A stretch of 64,000 nt of DNA, from positions 1 to 64,000 of the forward strand of contig CAZHNN010000016.1 of the NCBI GenBank assembly GCA_964533965.1. Direction: 5' to 3'. The position numbers were made by a program, and so were the translations under genes. A model generated the notes under the pieces. That model was not told the DNA's origin. It made no database searches and was given only the letters and a program-made list of their open reading frames with translations. Source of the DNA: RGIG3178 sp964533965 (GTDB lineage: Bacteria > Bacillota > Clostridia > Christensenellales > QAND01). Within the stretch, counting starts at the first letter, position 1, and each line of letters begins with the position of its first letter. This document shows, one piece after another, positions 33,239 through 41,775 of the stretch.

Positions 33239-33695
33239 GTGGGCGGTCAAATGAATGTTCGATTATTTGGATGCATACTGGGCGTCTCGGGACATGCATC
33301 ATTGCCCGGTGCCAATGCGGTAAACCGGGGTTAAAAGTGAATTTGGGAGATGAAAACAGCTCAATATTCCTTCAATCCCTTTGAGGGACATATTCCGTAA
33401 CATTTTTCACCTTCATGCAGCAAAAATTTTCAATGACGCCATAATTATATCGTAATGTTTGATTATCATATCCGATAGAAAACCCGGCAGGATTTGTATT
33501 TTTATAAAGCAGCGATTGGGCGCTTGCAGACATGTGACGGGTCGCCTTCAGAGCGGCGGAACAGGGATAGGCTCTATAAACTCATCCATTCTTTTCCCCT
33601 GTTCCATGCGACACGCATGCCTATAGACCGTTATCTGTGCTATGCAGAAGCGATCCGTTGCCGGATTTGTATGGAAATCTACGAGGAGGATGACA

Positions 33696-35252
33696 ATGGA
33701 AAACAAGAAGAAGCGGAAAAAGATGGAGAAGAAAGCAAAGATCATCATCATCGCGGTTTTGTGCGTTGCGCTCATCGGCGGTGGTGCGTTGTTTTTGTTG
33801 ACGCCAGGGAAGACCACTTCCACCGCTACCTACGTAACCTACACGGTCAAAAAAGGCAACATTGAAACGACGGTGGAAGGATCTGGCTCGATTTCCTCCA
33901 CGCAAAAGATTCCGTATACCTCATTTGCCGCGGGAACCGGGACGCAGGTCGTTGCCGCCAGCGGCGATTCGGTAGAACGCGGGGACCTGATCGCGGTGCT
34001 GACCGCTACGGCAACGGATTCCCGCATGTTGTCTCAGGTGGCGGATTCGATCACCGATAATTACATGTCGCTTACGAAGCTGTACACCTATTCGTCCGGT
34101 ACGACCTATGTGAAGTCGCCTGCTTCGGGGCACGTCAAGCTTTTGAGCGTGAAAGTCGGCGATGATGTGACGGTGGATCAGAGCAAAGGCGTGTTGTGCG
34201 TGATCTCGTCCGATGGAGACATGTACGTCGAATTTACCCCGACATCCGGTACCACATTGACCATCAACCAAAAGGTCAAGGTCGAAGTGGCCGGCAAGAA
34301 AATCACCGGAAAAGTCGTCCGCACCGCCTCGCAGGGCACAGCAAAAGTGCTGATCTCAACCGACAAATACGATCAGGGAACAACTGTAAAGATCTATGAC
34401 ACGTCTGACAACCAGCTCGGCGAGGGCCAGCTCATGATCAACGATCCGGTGCCGGTCGTGGCCACCAGCGGATATGTGAACTCCCTTTCCGTCAAAGAGA
34501 ACAGCTATGTATCCGAAGGCTCCACGTTGATGAAACTGGTGCAGACCGGTCTTGACACCGGATATACAGGTGCGTTGGCGGTTGTTGCACCGGAGAGTGG
34601 CTATGTATCCGATCTGGCAGTCACCAAGGGCGGCAGTATAGCCTCCGGAGCCACGATGTTCAATCTTTTGGACAACAACAGCTTTACGCTTACGGTTTCG
34701 GTGGATGAACTTGACATCGTCAATGTCAAGGCCGGATTAAGCGCTTCCATCACCGTGGATGCCATATCGGATAAGAACTTCAAGGGAACGGTGCTCAAAG
34801 CATCCTCCGTCGGAACCACCTCCAGCGGTGTAACATCCTACAGTGTCATCATCTCACTGAACAACTATGAGGGCGTCCGCCCCGGAATGAGTGCGACCGC
34901 AACGATCCAGACGGCATTTGCGCAAAACGTGCTTATCGTGCCGGAGGCAGCCCTTGTGTCGCGTGGCGGCAAGACCTATGTGATGAAAGCGACTGCGACT
35001 GGCACTTCGCCGTCCGCAACAGCCTCGAATCAGAGGTTCAATGCCGACAACTACATCGAGGTTCAGACGGGCATCTCCGACGGCACCAATATTGAGATTA
35101 AGAGCGGCTTAACCGAAGGAACGCAGATCGCCTATATGACGTCCACCAGCGCAGGCACCACAACAAACACCACCAGAAACAACGGCGGCTTTATGGATAT
35201 AGGCGGCGGTGCGCCTGGCAACTTCAGCGGACCAAGACCCGGAGGAAATTGA
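33696..35252 (+). CDS. MacA-like efflux adaptor (HlyD/RND periplasmic-adaptor family)
   Basis: This is the membrane-fusion adaptor of a MacAB-type ABC exporter: 518 residues with a basic N-terminus (MENKKKRKKMEKK), a membrane anchor (about 14-35), a lipoyl/barrel-sandwich domain split by a hairpin (about 45-170), a second similar region (about 270-330), a beta-barrel and the membrane-proximal domain (about 360-440), and a Gly-rich C-terminal tail (GGGAPGNFSGPRPGG). The paired biotinyl-like segments (VVAPESGYVSDLAV) are typical. In Gram-positive cells the adaptor stays anchored outside the membrane. ATG 33696 is chosen because GAGGAGG lies 6 nt upstream. Confidence 0.88.
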   Translation: MENKKKRKKMEKKAKIIIIAVLCVALIGGGALFLLTPGKTTSTATYVTYTVKKGNIETTVEGSGSISSTQKIPYTSFAAGTGTQVVAASGDSVERGDLIAVLTATATDSRMLSQVADSITDNYMSLTKLYTYSSGTTYVKSPASGHVKLLSVKVGDDVTVDQSKGVLCVISSDGDMYVEFTPTSGTTLTINQKVKVEVAGKKITGKVVRTASQGTAKVLISTDKYDQGTTVKIYDTSDNQLGEGQLMINDPVPVVATSGYVNSLSVKENSYVSEGSTLMKLVQTGLDTGYTGALAVVAPESGYVSDLAVTKGGSIASGATMFNLLDNNSFTLTVSVDELDIVNVKAGLSASITVDAISDKNFKGTVLKASSVGTTSSGVTSYSVIISLNNYEGVRPGMSATATIQTAFAQNVLIVPEAALVSRGGKTYVMKATATGTSPSATASNQRFNADNYIEVQTGISDGTNIEIKSGLTEGTQIAYMTSTSAGTTTNTTRNNGGFMDIGGGAPGNFSGPRPGGN

Positions 35253-35254
35253 AC

Positions 35255-35938
35255 ATGATTGAAATGCACGGTGTCAGCAAAACCTATTTGATGGGAGAAA
35301 ACGCCGTTCATGCCCTTGCGGACATTAATCTGAAAGTGGAGGATCATGAGTTCATCGCCATCATCGGACCCTCTGGTAGCGGGAAATCCACGCTGATGAA
35401 TATCATAGGGTGCCTGGATGTGCCGGACGAAGGCAACTACGTGCTGGACGGCGACGATGTGTCGGGTTGCAGCGAGCAGGAACTGAGCGTCATACGGAAC
35501 CAGAAGATCGGGTTTGTGTTCCAGCAATTCAACCTGCTGCAGAAGTTGACGGCTCTGGACAATGTGGCGCTGCCGCTGGTATACCAGCGCGTTCCTGCCA
35601 ACGATCGGAAGGAACGGGCGCTCAAGGCGTTGGAAATGGTGGGGTTGTCGGATCGTACACACCACCGGCCCAATGAACTCTCAGGGGGACAGCAGCAGCG
35701 CGTTGCGATCGCAAGGGCTTTGGTAACGGATCCTGCGCTGATTCTGGCCGACGAGCCGACGGGTAACTTGGATTCACACTCGGGCAGAGAGATCATACAG
35801 ATCCTGCACTCGCTGCACAACGAAGGGAAGACCATCGTATTGATCACCCACGACAACAGCGTGGCAAAAGAAGCGCAGCGCAGCATACGGATCGCGGACG
35901 GACGGATTGTGTCGGAAGGGAAGGAGGGGATCGCATGA
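35255..35938 (+). CDS. ABC transporter ATP-binding protein (MacB-type)
   Basis: The 227-residue ATPase of a MacB/LolD-type exporter has Walker A GPSGSGKST (about 38-46), Q-loop FVFQQFNLLQ, signature LSGGQQQRVAIARAL, Walker B LILADEPTGNLD and the switch His in VLITHD. It is the soluble nucleotide-binding subunit that pairs with the permease encoded next. ATG 35255 follows GGAGG by 9 nt; TTG 35249 would overlap the previous stop. It overlaps the permease gene by 4 bp (ATGA). Confidence 0.95.
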   Translation: MIEMHGVSKTYLMGENAVHALADINLKVEDHEFIAIIGPSGSGKSTLMNIIGCLDVPDEGNYVLDGDDVSGCSEQELSVIRNQKIGFVFQQFNLLQKLTALDNVALPLVYQRVPANDRKERALKALEMVGLSDRTHHRPNELSGGQQQRVAIARALVTDPALILADEPTGNLDSHSGREIIQILHSLHNEGKTIVLITHDNSVAKEAQRSIRIADGRIVSEGKEGIA

Positions 35939-37104
35939 AGTTTACGGAATCCATCAAGATGGCATTCGCATCCATCAAATCCAGCAAGATGCGGTCATTT
36001 TTAACCTCCCTTGGCATCATCATCGGCGTCGTGGCCGTGACGATGCTCGTATCCATCATCCAGGGCACAACGAGCTCCATTACAAGCCGCATCTCCTCCA
36101 TGGGCACCAACCTACTGACGGCGAATATACGGACGCAGAAAAACCTGCATCTCACGGTGGAGGATTTACAGAAATTGCAGGGAACGGGCGGTATAGGGCT
36201 CATTTCGCCGATTGTAACCAGCAGCCAGACCACCCAAAACGGCTCCAAATCACTGGAAAGCACGGCAATACAGGGCGTGCTGCCGGGTTACGCGACGATC
36301 CGCAATTTGACGATTACCAGCGGAAGGTTCATCACGCAAGCTGACATCAACAGCAGGTCCTCGGTCTGCGTTGTCGGCGTAACGGTCTGCGACGAGCTAT
36401 TCGGTACACGGGATGTGTTGGGTGAGCAGATCAACGTGAATGGACACTACTTCACCATCGTGGGCATCCTCAAAGAGTCTGGCACCACCGCGACAGGGTC
36501 CAGTGACAACCAGGCGATCATCCCGTTCACAACCGCGCAGCGGATATTCCAGAGTACCATCATCCGCACGATCTACGTGTCGGCGGAAAACGAGGATTCG
36601 GTGGAAACGGCAAAAGCAACGCTTACAGCTTACCTGCTGGATCTGACCGGTAATTCCAACTACTTCAACGTGAACAGCCAGACCGAATTGCTGTCGTCTT
36701 TCAACAGCATCATATCGACGCTGACCATGGTGCTCGGCGGCATCGCCGGAATCTCGCTGCTCGTCGGCGGCATCGGCATCATGAACATCATGCTCGTGTC
36801 GGTGACGGAGCGGACACGTGAAATCGGTATCCGCAAGGCCATTGGCGCCCAGCGAAGCGACATACTGCTGCAGTTCTTGATCGAAGCGGTCGTGCTTTCG
36901 CTGTTGGGCGGCATCGTGGGCATACTGTTGAGCATCTTTGGGCTGGCCATCGTGGCGAAGATTGCCTCCATGACGCTCTCGCTGTCCGTCGGCGTTGCGC
37001 TGCTCTCCATCATCTTCTCGATAGCGGTGGGCGTTGGGTTTGGCGTGTATCCGGCCAACAAAGCTTCCAAGCTTTTGCCCATCGAAGCGCTGCGGTACGA
37101 GTAA
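35935..37104 (+). CDS. ABC transporter permease (MacB/FtsX type)
   Basis: The 389-residue permease has the MacB topology: one N-terminal membrane helix (about 20-40), a large extracytoplasmic MacB-PCD domain (about 45-250) and three C-terminal membrane helices in an FtsX domain (about 270-385). The hallmark sequence is MNIMLVSVTERTREIGIRKA, followed by IGAQRSDILLQFL. Together with the ATPase and adaptor it would form a mechanotransmission exporter for peptides, macrolides or lipids; the substrate cannot be told. It ends the operon before a strong terminator. Confidence 0.95.
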   Translation: MKFTESIKMAFASIKSSKMRSFLTSLGIIIGVVAVTMLVSIIQGTTSSITSRISSMGTNLLTANIRTQKNLHLTVEDLQKLQGTGGIGLISPIVTSSQTTQNGSKSLESTAIQGVLPGYATIRNLTITSGRFITQADINSRSSVCVVGVTVCDELFGTRDVLGEQINVNGHYFTIVGILKESGTTATGSSDNQAIIPFTTAQRIFQSTIIRTIYVSAENEDSVETAKATLTAYLLDLTGNSNYFNVNSQTELLSSFNSIISTLTMVLGGIAGISLLVGGIGIMNIMLVSVTERTREIGIRKAIGAQRSDILLQFLIEAVVLSLLGGIVGILLSIFGLAIVAKIASMTLSLSVGVALLSIIFSIAVGVGFGVYPANKASKLLPIEALRYE

Positions 37105-37127
37105 GCGTAAAAGACATATGAAAACAT

Positions 37128-37156
37128 GGGCGGCGTTCATGCGCCGCCCGTTTTTT
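37128..37156 (+). terminator. Terminator of the MacAB-type operon
   Basis: GGGCGGCG and CGCCGCCC form an 8-bp stem with a 6-nt loop, followed by GTTTTTT. Confidence 0.9.
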
Positions 37157-37166
37157 GTTCCGCCGT

Positions 37167-37195
37167 TTGCACGAGTTTGATTGGCAAGGTATAAT
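37167..37195 (+). promoter_or_regulatory. Predicted promoter of the Fur-family gene
   Basis: TTGCAC (37167-37172), a 17-nt spacer and TATAAT (37190-37195) lie 27 bp before the start codon. Confidence 0.75.
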
Positions 37196-37222
37196 CAGAG
37201 AGACGAATCAAGGGAGATTGGC

Positions 37223-37645
37223 ATGGATCAGCTTAAAAAAATGGAGGAGTTTCTGCACAGCAAGGGCCAGCGCATGACGAATCAAAAGAAGGCGCTGCTG
37301 GGCATCTTTTTGCAGCATCCGAACAGGATGCTTTCCGTTTCCGATCTCAAAAATCTCTTGCCGGATGGAATGGAGATGGACAATGCGACCATCTACCGCA
37401 ACGTCACGAATTTTGAATCGCTTGGCTTGCTGGAATCCATGGTGGATCTGACGGGATCCGCCCGCTATATGATCTGCGACAGCGAACACCACCACCATCT
37501 GGTCTGTGTTGGTTGCGGTAGCATCATCTGCTTTCCATGCGACAACCCATTCTGGCGGTCCTTTGCGGAGCAGAACGACTTTGAGGAAACGTACCACCGC
37601 ATCGAGATTTATGGACTCTGCGCGGATTGCAGAGCAAAAGCGTAA
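37223..37645 (+). CDS. Fur-family metal- or peroxide-responsive repressor
   Basis: The 140-residue product is a Fur-family winged-helix regulator: the DNA-binding half contains LHSKGQRMTNQKKALLGIF and the recognition helix MDNATIYRNVTNFESLGLL, and the dimerisation half contains HHHHLVCVGCGSIICF, with the CxxC pair that binds structural zinc completed by CADC at the C-terminus. The metal sensed (Fe, Zn, Mn or peroxide via PerR-type ligands) cannot be told by eye. ATG 37223 has AGGGAGA 6 nt upstream. It has its own promoter, separate from the exporter operon. Confidence 0.9.
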   Translation: MDQLKKMEEFLHSKGQRMTNQKKALLGIFLQHPNRMLSVSDLKNLLPDGMEMDNATIYRNVTNFESLGLLESMVDLTGSARYMICDSEHHHHLVCVGCGSIICFPCDNPFWRSFAEQNDFEETYHRIEIYGLCADCRAKA

Positions 37646-37844
37646 CTTGCTTATGCTCGGGACACACAGGCATCAAGCTGTACTGGTACCGCTTTCAAAT
37701 GCACTGATTCACCTCTTACGGCATATCACTTAGCCCATTTTCCACTTATGCTGTTTGTCAAACCATCCATATGAATGATCCGCTTGTGGCAATAGCCGCC
37801 CTTATGGAAAGATATATTGATTGCAGCAGTATAGCTTGAACGAT

Positions 37845-37873
37845 TTGGCAAAAAAATCAAAACGATATATAAT
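37845..37873 (+). promoter_or_regulatory. Predicted promoter of the DUF3788 gene
   Basis: TTGGCA (37845-37850), a 17-nt spacer and TATAAT (37868-37873) lie 40 bp before ATG 37914. Confidence 0.75.
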
Positions 37874-37913
37874 ATCATATGAAAATATAGTAGAACGCAG
37901 CGGAGGGCACAGT

Positions 37914-38345
37914 ATGGGATGGAATGACGCTTTTGGCCCCGAACATCAGCCGACGCTTCAACAGGTTGCTATCTTTGTAAAAAACCCCTGTTTTGATGCG
38001 CTTTGCACCGATCTTTCAAGATTGTATGGCGTTGAACCGCAATTCTCTTACAATGGTTTCGACGTACCGGGCTGGAATGTAAGGTACCGTTGCGGTGGCA
38101 AGGCGTTGTGTACCATCTACCCCGGCGAAGGCGTCTTTACGGCTCTGATTGTGATCGGCAACAAGCAGCAGCAGGAAGCAGAGGCGTTGTTGCCCTGCTT
38201 TTGCGCGTATACGCAGGAGATGTACAAAAAAACGCCGTTCTCCGCCGGCGGACGCTGGCTGATGATGAAGATCGAAAACAAAGACATACTCGAAGATGCC
38301 ATAAGGCTGATCTCTCTTCGCGTCAAGCCAAAAATGAACGCATAG
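37914..38345 (+). CDS. DUF3788 family protein
   Basis: The 143-residue cytoplasmic protein has the whole DUF3788 domain: MGWNDAFGPEHQPTLQQV at the start, the VPGWNVRYRCGGKALCTIYP core (about 52-71), GVFTALIVIG and the C-terminal GRWLMMKIENKDILEDAIRLI. The family is widespread in Firmicutes and Bacteroidota, but its function is unknown. ATG 37914 has CGGAGGG upstream; a longer in-frame start exists but would include the promoter. It is transcribed alone from a good promoter and ends at a terminator shared with the convergent MFS gene. Confidence 0.88.
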   Translation: MGWNDAFGPEHQPTLQQVAIFVKNPCFDALCTDLSRLYGVEPQFSYNGFDVPGWNVRYRCGGKALCTIYPGEGVFTALIVIGNKQQQEAEALLPCFCAYTQEMYKKTPFSAGGRWLMMKIENKDILEDAIRLISLRVKPKMNA

Positions 38346-38371
38346 ATGCTAGCGTATTTACACGGAAAATC

Positions 38372-38397
38372 AAAGCACCGCATTGCGGTGCTTTTGT
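38372..38397. terminator. Bidirectional terminator between DUF3788 and the first MFS gene
   Basis: AAAGCACCGC and GCGGTGCTTT form a 10-bp stem with a 3-nt loop, with A-rich and T-rich flanks on either side. Confidence 0.85.
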
Positions 38398-38423
38398 ATT
38401 CCAGCCGTCCTTCTCCCGTAATA

Positions 38424-39719
38424 TTAGCCGGACATCGCCTTTTGCAGGATCTTCTTGCGCAGTACGAATACGAACATCAAGCTGGCTCCCACGATGAAGA
38501 ATGCATACAGGCCAAACGTCAGGGCAAAGCCGATGGTTTGCGCCAAAACGCCGCCCAGCATGGATCCAACGCCGCTGCCTAAGTCGATGGCGGAATAATA
38601 CGTCGCGCTTGCGGCTCCTCTGCGGTTGAGCGGCGCCGATCGTACGGTAAACGCCTGTATTGTCGGGTTTAGTATACCATAACCAAAACCCATGAACAGC
38701 GCCGCAATGCAAAACTGGACGAGGGAACGGGAGGTGGCGATCGTCAATACGCCGCAGAAGATCAACAACAGTCCCGGCGGCAAAGCGCGGTGAGCGCCGA
38801 TTTTATCGCAAAGCTTTCCTACGAACAAGCGGCTGCATATCATTGCGATCGCGTTGAAGGTAAAGTAGAGACCGATGCCGGAGATGTCCAGCATTTGGCC
38901 GAATTTGACAAGAAACGTTCCAGTCAGACCCATCGGGCATCCGGTTAAAATCATCACCAGCGCGCCTGGGATCGCGGTCTTCTCCACAGCCATATCAAAG
39001 CTGAACTTCTTTTTCTGCTTGACCGGATCCTTCATGGAAGCTTCGGACTCTGCTTTGGGTTGATTTTCCGTTTGTGAACCATTGACTGCAGGCTCTTCTG
39101 TGAGAGCAGACTCGGCTTTTTTTCTCTTTTCGTAATTGATCGTCGTAGCGAACGCAAGAGCGATCAGGCTGATCACACAAGTCGAAAGGAATACGGACGT
39201 ATATCCGAAATTTCCGCTCAGAAAAAGCATCAACGTCGGACCAAAGGCGGTGGCGACGTTAAATGAGATCCCATAATAGCCAATGCCCTCGCTTATCCTG
39301 CTAGAAGGAAGGATATCGGCAACGATCGTACCTGCTGCGGTCGAATAGGCGCTGTTGCCAAATCCTTGAATCGAACGGATGAGCATGATCAGAGGTACGA
39401 TGGGAGCGATTCTATATAGCAGGCTGGTGATCACAAAAATGCCGCAGCCTAAAAGCAGCGTAATCTTTCGGCCTCTTGTATCGACCATATTGCCAAACAA
39501 TGGCCGGCAGGCAAGTGCCGCAACGGTAAAAAACGCCGTAAGCGTGCCTGCAACGGCTTTGCTGGCCCCCAAATCCATGACGTAGAGCGGCAGAGCTTGC
39601 ATGACCATGCTGTTGCTCAGTGTGACGAAGGAGTTGATGCCCATAATCTTGAGGAACGGGAAGGTCCAAAGCTTCGGTCGTTCACTTGTTCGTGATTCTA
39701 TTGATCCGGTATCCATCAT
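38424..39719 (-). CDS. MFS transporter, first paralogue
   Basis: The 431-residue product is a 12-helix major facilitator with a central, charged cytoplasmic loop (about 190-245, with many Lys and Glu). Conserved MFS features are DLGASKAVAGTLTAFFTVAA, the loop 2-3 motif GNMVDTRGRKIT and the loop 8-9 motif GKLCDKIGAHRALP. It is close in sequence to the product at 40179-41453, with near-identical stretches such as RPKLW, KTAIPGALVMIL and RRGAASATYYSAIDLG. Substrate is unknown; drug or sugar-efflux MFS proteins look like this. ATG 39719 and 39716 are both possible. Confidence 0.92.
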   Translation of the reverse strand: MMDTGSIESRTSERPKLWTFPFLKIMGINSFVTLSNSMVMQALPLYVMDLGASKAVAGTLTAFFTVAALACRPLFGNMVDTRGRKITLLLGCGIFVITSLLYRIAPIVPLIMLIRSIQGFGNSAYSTAAGTIVADILPSSRISEGIGYYGISFNVATAFGPTLMLFLSGNFGYTSVFLSTCVISLIALAFATTINYEKRKKAESALTEEPAVNGSQTENQPKAESEASMKDPVKQKKKFSFDMAVEKTAIPGALVMILTGCPMGLTGTFLVKFGQMLDISGIGLYFTFNAIAMICSRLFVGKLCDKIGAHRALPPGLLLIFCGVLTIATSRSLVQFCIAALFMGFGYGILNPTIQAFTVRSAPLNRRGAASATYYSAIDLGSGVGSMLGGVLAQTIGFALTFGLYAFFIVGASLMFVFVLRKKILQKAMSG

Positions 39720-39876
39720 TCACACCAATCTACCGCATAGTAATACGGTGCATTCATATTTATAAAACCTTCCGCTTTATGCGTTGACAACCGTTCGCCG
39801 GAAAGATTTACAGGGCAAATGAAGCAGTGCGTGGCATGCACGCAAATGGCCAAATGGAGGAACAAGCAAATCGCGT

Positions 39877-40017
39877 CTATGCACCTGAGAGCACGACACA
39901 CACAGGCAGCGCCTGCGTCATCATGCTGTTATTGATCCGCATGACCTTGATAAACGGAAGTACCCACAGCTTGGGAGGAAGGCTTTTGAATCGCGTCTTG
40001 GATTCTGGTTCCATCAT
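39877..40017 (-). pseudogene. 5' remnant of a third MFS paralogue
   Basis: On the minus strand a 46-codon frame (MMEPESKTRF..., stop TAG at 39877-39879) aligns with the first ~50 residues of the downstream-paralogue product at 40179-41453: LPPKLWVLPFIKVM against the ERPKLWTLPFIKVM region, and SMMTQALPVCVVLSGA against SMMTQALPLYVMFLGA. About six codons are deleted between the two blocks, and the frame stops just after. The rest of the gene is gone. It sits exactly between the two intact paralogues. Confidence 0.8.
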
Positions 40018-40178
40018 ACACATCCATCAGCCGCATCGTCAATGTGGCTGATTTATGTATACAATCTTTCGCTATCTGTCGGATATCGATCGGATGATTT
40101 TATTGGACAAAGAAAAACAGGTGTATTGACTACACCCGTTTCCAGTCAGAAAATGTACCATATCGACGGTATTCGTTT

Positions 40179-41453
40179 TTAATGATCGCCTTTATGCGAG
40201 GTAGGCGATTGCGTGATCTTCTTCCGCAGTACGAAGACAAACATCAAGCTTGCGCCTACAATGAAGAACAAATAAAGGCCAAACGTCATCGCAAACCCAA
40301 TGAGCTGCGCTAATATGCCGCCCAAAATGGATCCCACGCCGTTGCCTATGTCAATGGCCATATAATACGTTGCGCTGGCTGCTCCCCTGCGGCTCTGCGG
40401 TGCTGTTCGCATGACGTAAGCCTGTATCGTTGGGTTGAGTATGCCGTAACCAAAGCCCATGAACATACCGGCTATGCAAAACTGCACAAGGGAATGGGAG
40501 GTGGCAATCAACGCCAGGCCACAGAATATCAACACAAACGCAGGCGGCAAAGCGCGTTGTGCACCAACCCGATCGCAGATGCGTCCCACAAACAGCCGGC
40601 TGCATATCATTGCGAGCGCGCTGAAGGTAAAATACAGGCTTATGCCGGCAATTCCCAGCGTTTCGCCAAATTTGACCAAGAAAGTCTGCGCCAAGCCCTG
40701 CGGAGAGTTGCTTAGGATCATCACCAGGGCGCCCGGTATCGCGGTTTTTTCTACCGCTGCTTCAAGGCTGAACTTCTTCTTCTCTTTAACAACCGCAGGC
40801 TTTGCGGCTGTCTCTATTTGCTCCGGTTTTGCTTCCGCTATGGTTTCCGCTTTGGCTTTCTTGTTTTCGTACTTCATCGTTGAAGCGAGCGTAAAAGCAA
40901 CCCCGCTCAAAATCAGCGTGCCTACGAACACAAACGGATATCCGAGGCCGTCGCGGATTGCCAGCATGGCCGTCGGCGCAATGGCGGTGGCGATGTTGAA
41001 AGAAATGCCATAATAGCCGATGCCCTCGTTCATCCTGCTCTGCGGGAGAATGTCGGCCGCAGCCGTGCCGGCCGAAGTGGAATAGGCGCTATTGCCAAAT
41101 CCCTGTATGGAACGGATGATCATAATCAGAGCCACGATTTTTGTGATGCTAAAACCCACGCTGGTAAACATAAAGATGGTGCAGCCGATGAGCATCGTGA
41201 ACCTGCGCCCCTTGCTGTCTACCAGGCCTCCGAAGAAAGGCCTGCATATCAGCGCCGAAATCGTAAAGATTCCGGTGAGCAAACCGGCTTCTGCTTTGCT
41301 GGCTCCCAGAAACATGACATATAGCGGCAGGGCTTGCGTCATCATGCTATTACAAAAAGTCATGAACGTGTTGATGCTCATGACCTTGATAAATGGGAGA
41401 GTCCACAATTTGGGACGCTCGATTTTTTGAGTATCCTTCAATGCCGGTTCCAT
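40179..41453 (-). CDS. MFS transporter, second paralogue
   Basis: The 424-residue product is a 12-helix MFS protein with the same layout as the product at 38424-39719: start MEPALKDTQKIERPKLW, FLGASKAEAGLLTGIF, GGLVDSKGRRFTM, a charged Lys/Glu/Ala-rich central loop (about 190-240) and GRICDRVGAQRALPP. It extends identity over its whole length, which implies tandem gene duplication. Transport substrate is unknown. No regulatory gene is adjacent; about 300 bp of AT-rich DNA lies upstream. Confidence 0.92.
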   Translation of the reverse strand: MEPALKDTQKIERPKLWTLPFIKVMSINTFMTFCNSMMTQALPLYVMFLGASKAEAGLLTGIFTISALICRPFFGGLVDSKGRRFTMLIGCTIFMFTSVGFSITKIVALIMIIRSIQGFGNSAYSTSAGTAAADILPQSRMNEGIGYYGISFNIATAIAPTAMLAIRDGLGYPFVFVGTLILSGVAFTLASTMKYENKKAKAETIAEAKPEQIETAAKPAVVKEKKKFSLEAAVEKTAIPGALVMILSNSPQGLAQTFLVKFGETLGIAGISLYFTFSALAMICSRLFVGRICDRVGAQRALPPAFVLIFCGLALIATSHSLVQFCIAGMFMGFGYGILNPTIQAYVMRTAPQSRRGAASATYYMAIDIGNGVGSILGGILAQLIGFAMTFGLYLFFIVGASLMFVFVLRKKITQSPTSHKGDH

Positions 41454-41732
41454 CGCTCACATCCATCTACCGTATGAATCAATACGGTTATAAAAATAGA
41501 AATCATTTACCCGGATTTCTTCGTTGTCATCGGGCTGACAGAGTGAGTCGGCTTCCGGAGAGCGAAAAAAGGGGTGTGCATTAATATATTATAATACGAA
41601 TATTTTGTCGATTCAAGTTCCGGGGTCAATAAAACGCCATTTTCCGTCAAATCCAATCATTGGGTCGAAAAAAAACCAATGTAAGAGCTAAAAATCTGAT
41701 ACTTCTTTTATACGAAGTACAAAATAATCACT
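41454..41732. other. Intergenic region upstream of the second MFS gene
   Basis: This AT-rich stretch holds the promoter region of the MFS gene (minus strand). I see no further gene in it. Confidence 0.5.
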
Positions 41733-41775
41733 GAAAATAAAACAAAGCAACGCTGGATCACGGCGTTGCTTTGTT
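41733..41775 (-). terminator. Terminator of the pilus operon, overlapping the end of pilT
   Basis: AACAAAGCAACGC (41741-41753) and GCGTTGCTTTGTT (41763-41775) form a perfect 13-bp stem with a 9-nt loop, followed on the minus strand by TTATTTT. The upstream arm lies inside the last pilT codons, so the stop codon is in the loop region. Confidence 0.9.

Larger units (their letters stand above)
32959..33695. other. Long intergenic region with structured leader of the exporter operon
   Basis: The region holds a terminator-like hairpin (33168-33190), an extended -10 promoter (33233-33238) and a transcribed leader of about 450 nt before ATG 33696. Within the leader are GATGCAT/ATGCATC and CATTG/CAATG pairings around 33269-33320, a small TCCC/GGGA hairpin near 33380, and GGAACAGGG (33558-33566) pairing with CCCTGTTCC (33597-33605). 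I find no gene here and cannot match the RNA to a known riboswitch class. Confidence 0.5.

Noticed and set aside
33240..33420. Riboswitch of a known class in the exporter leader
   Set aside because: I looked for cobalamin, c-di-GMP, TPP, SAM, lysine, FMN and THF signatures and could not support any; reported only as a structured leader.
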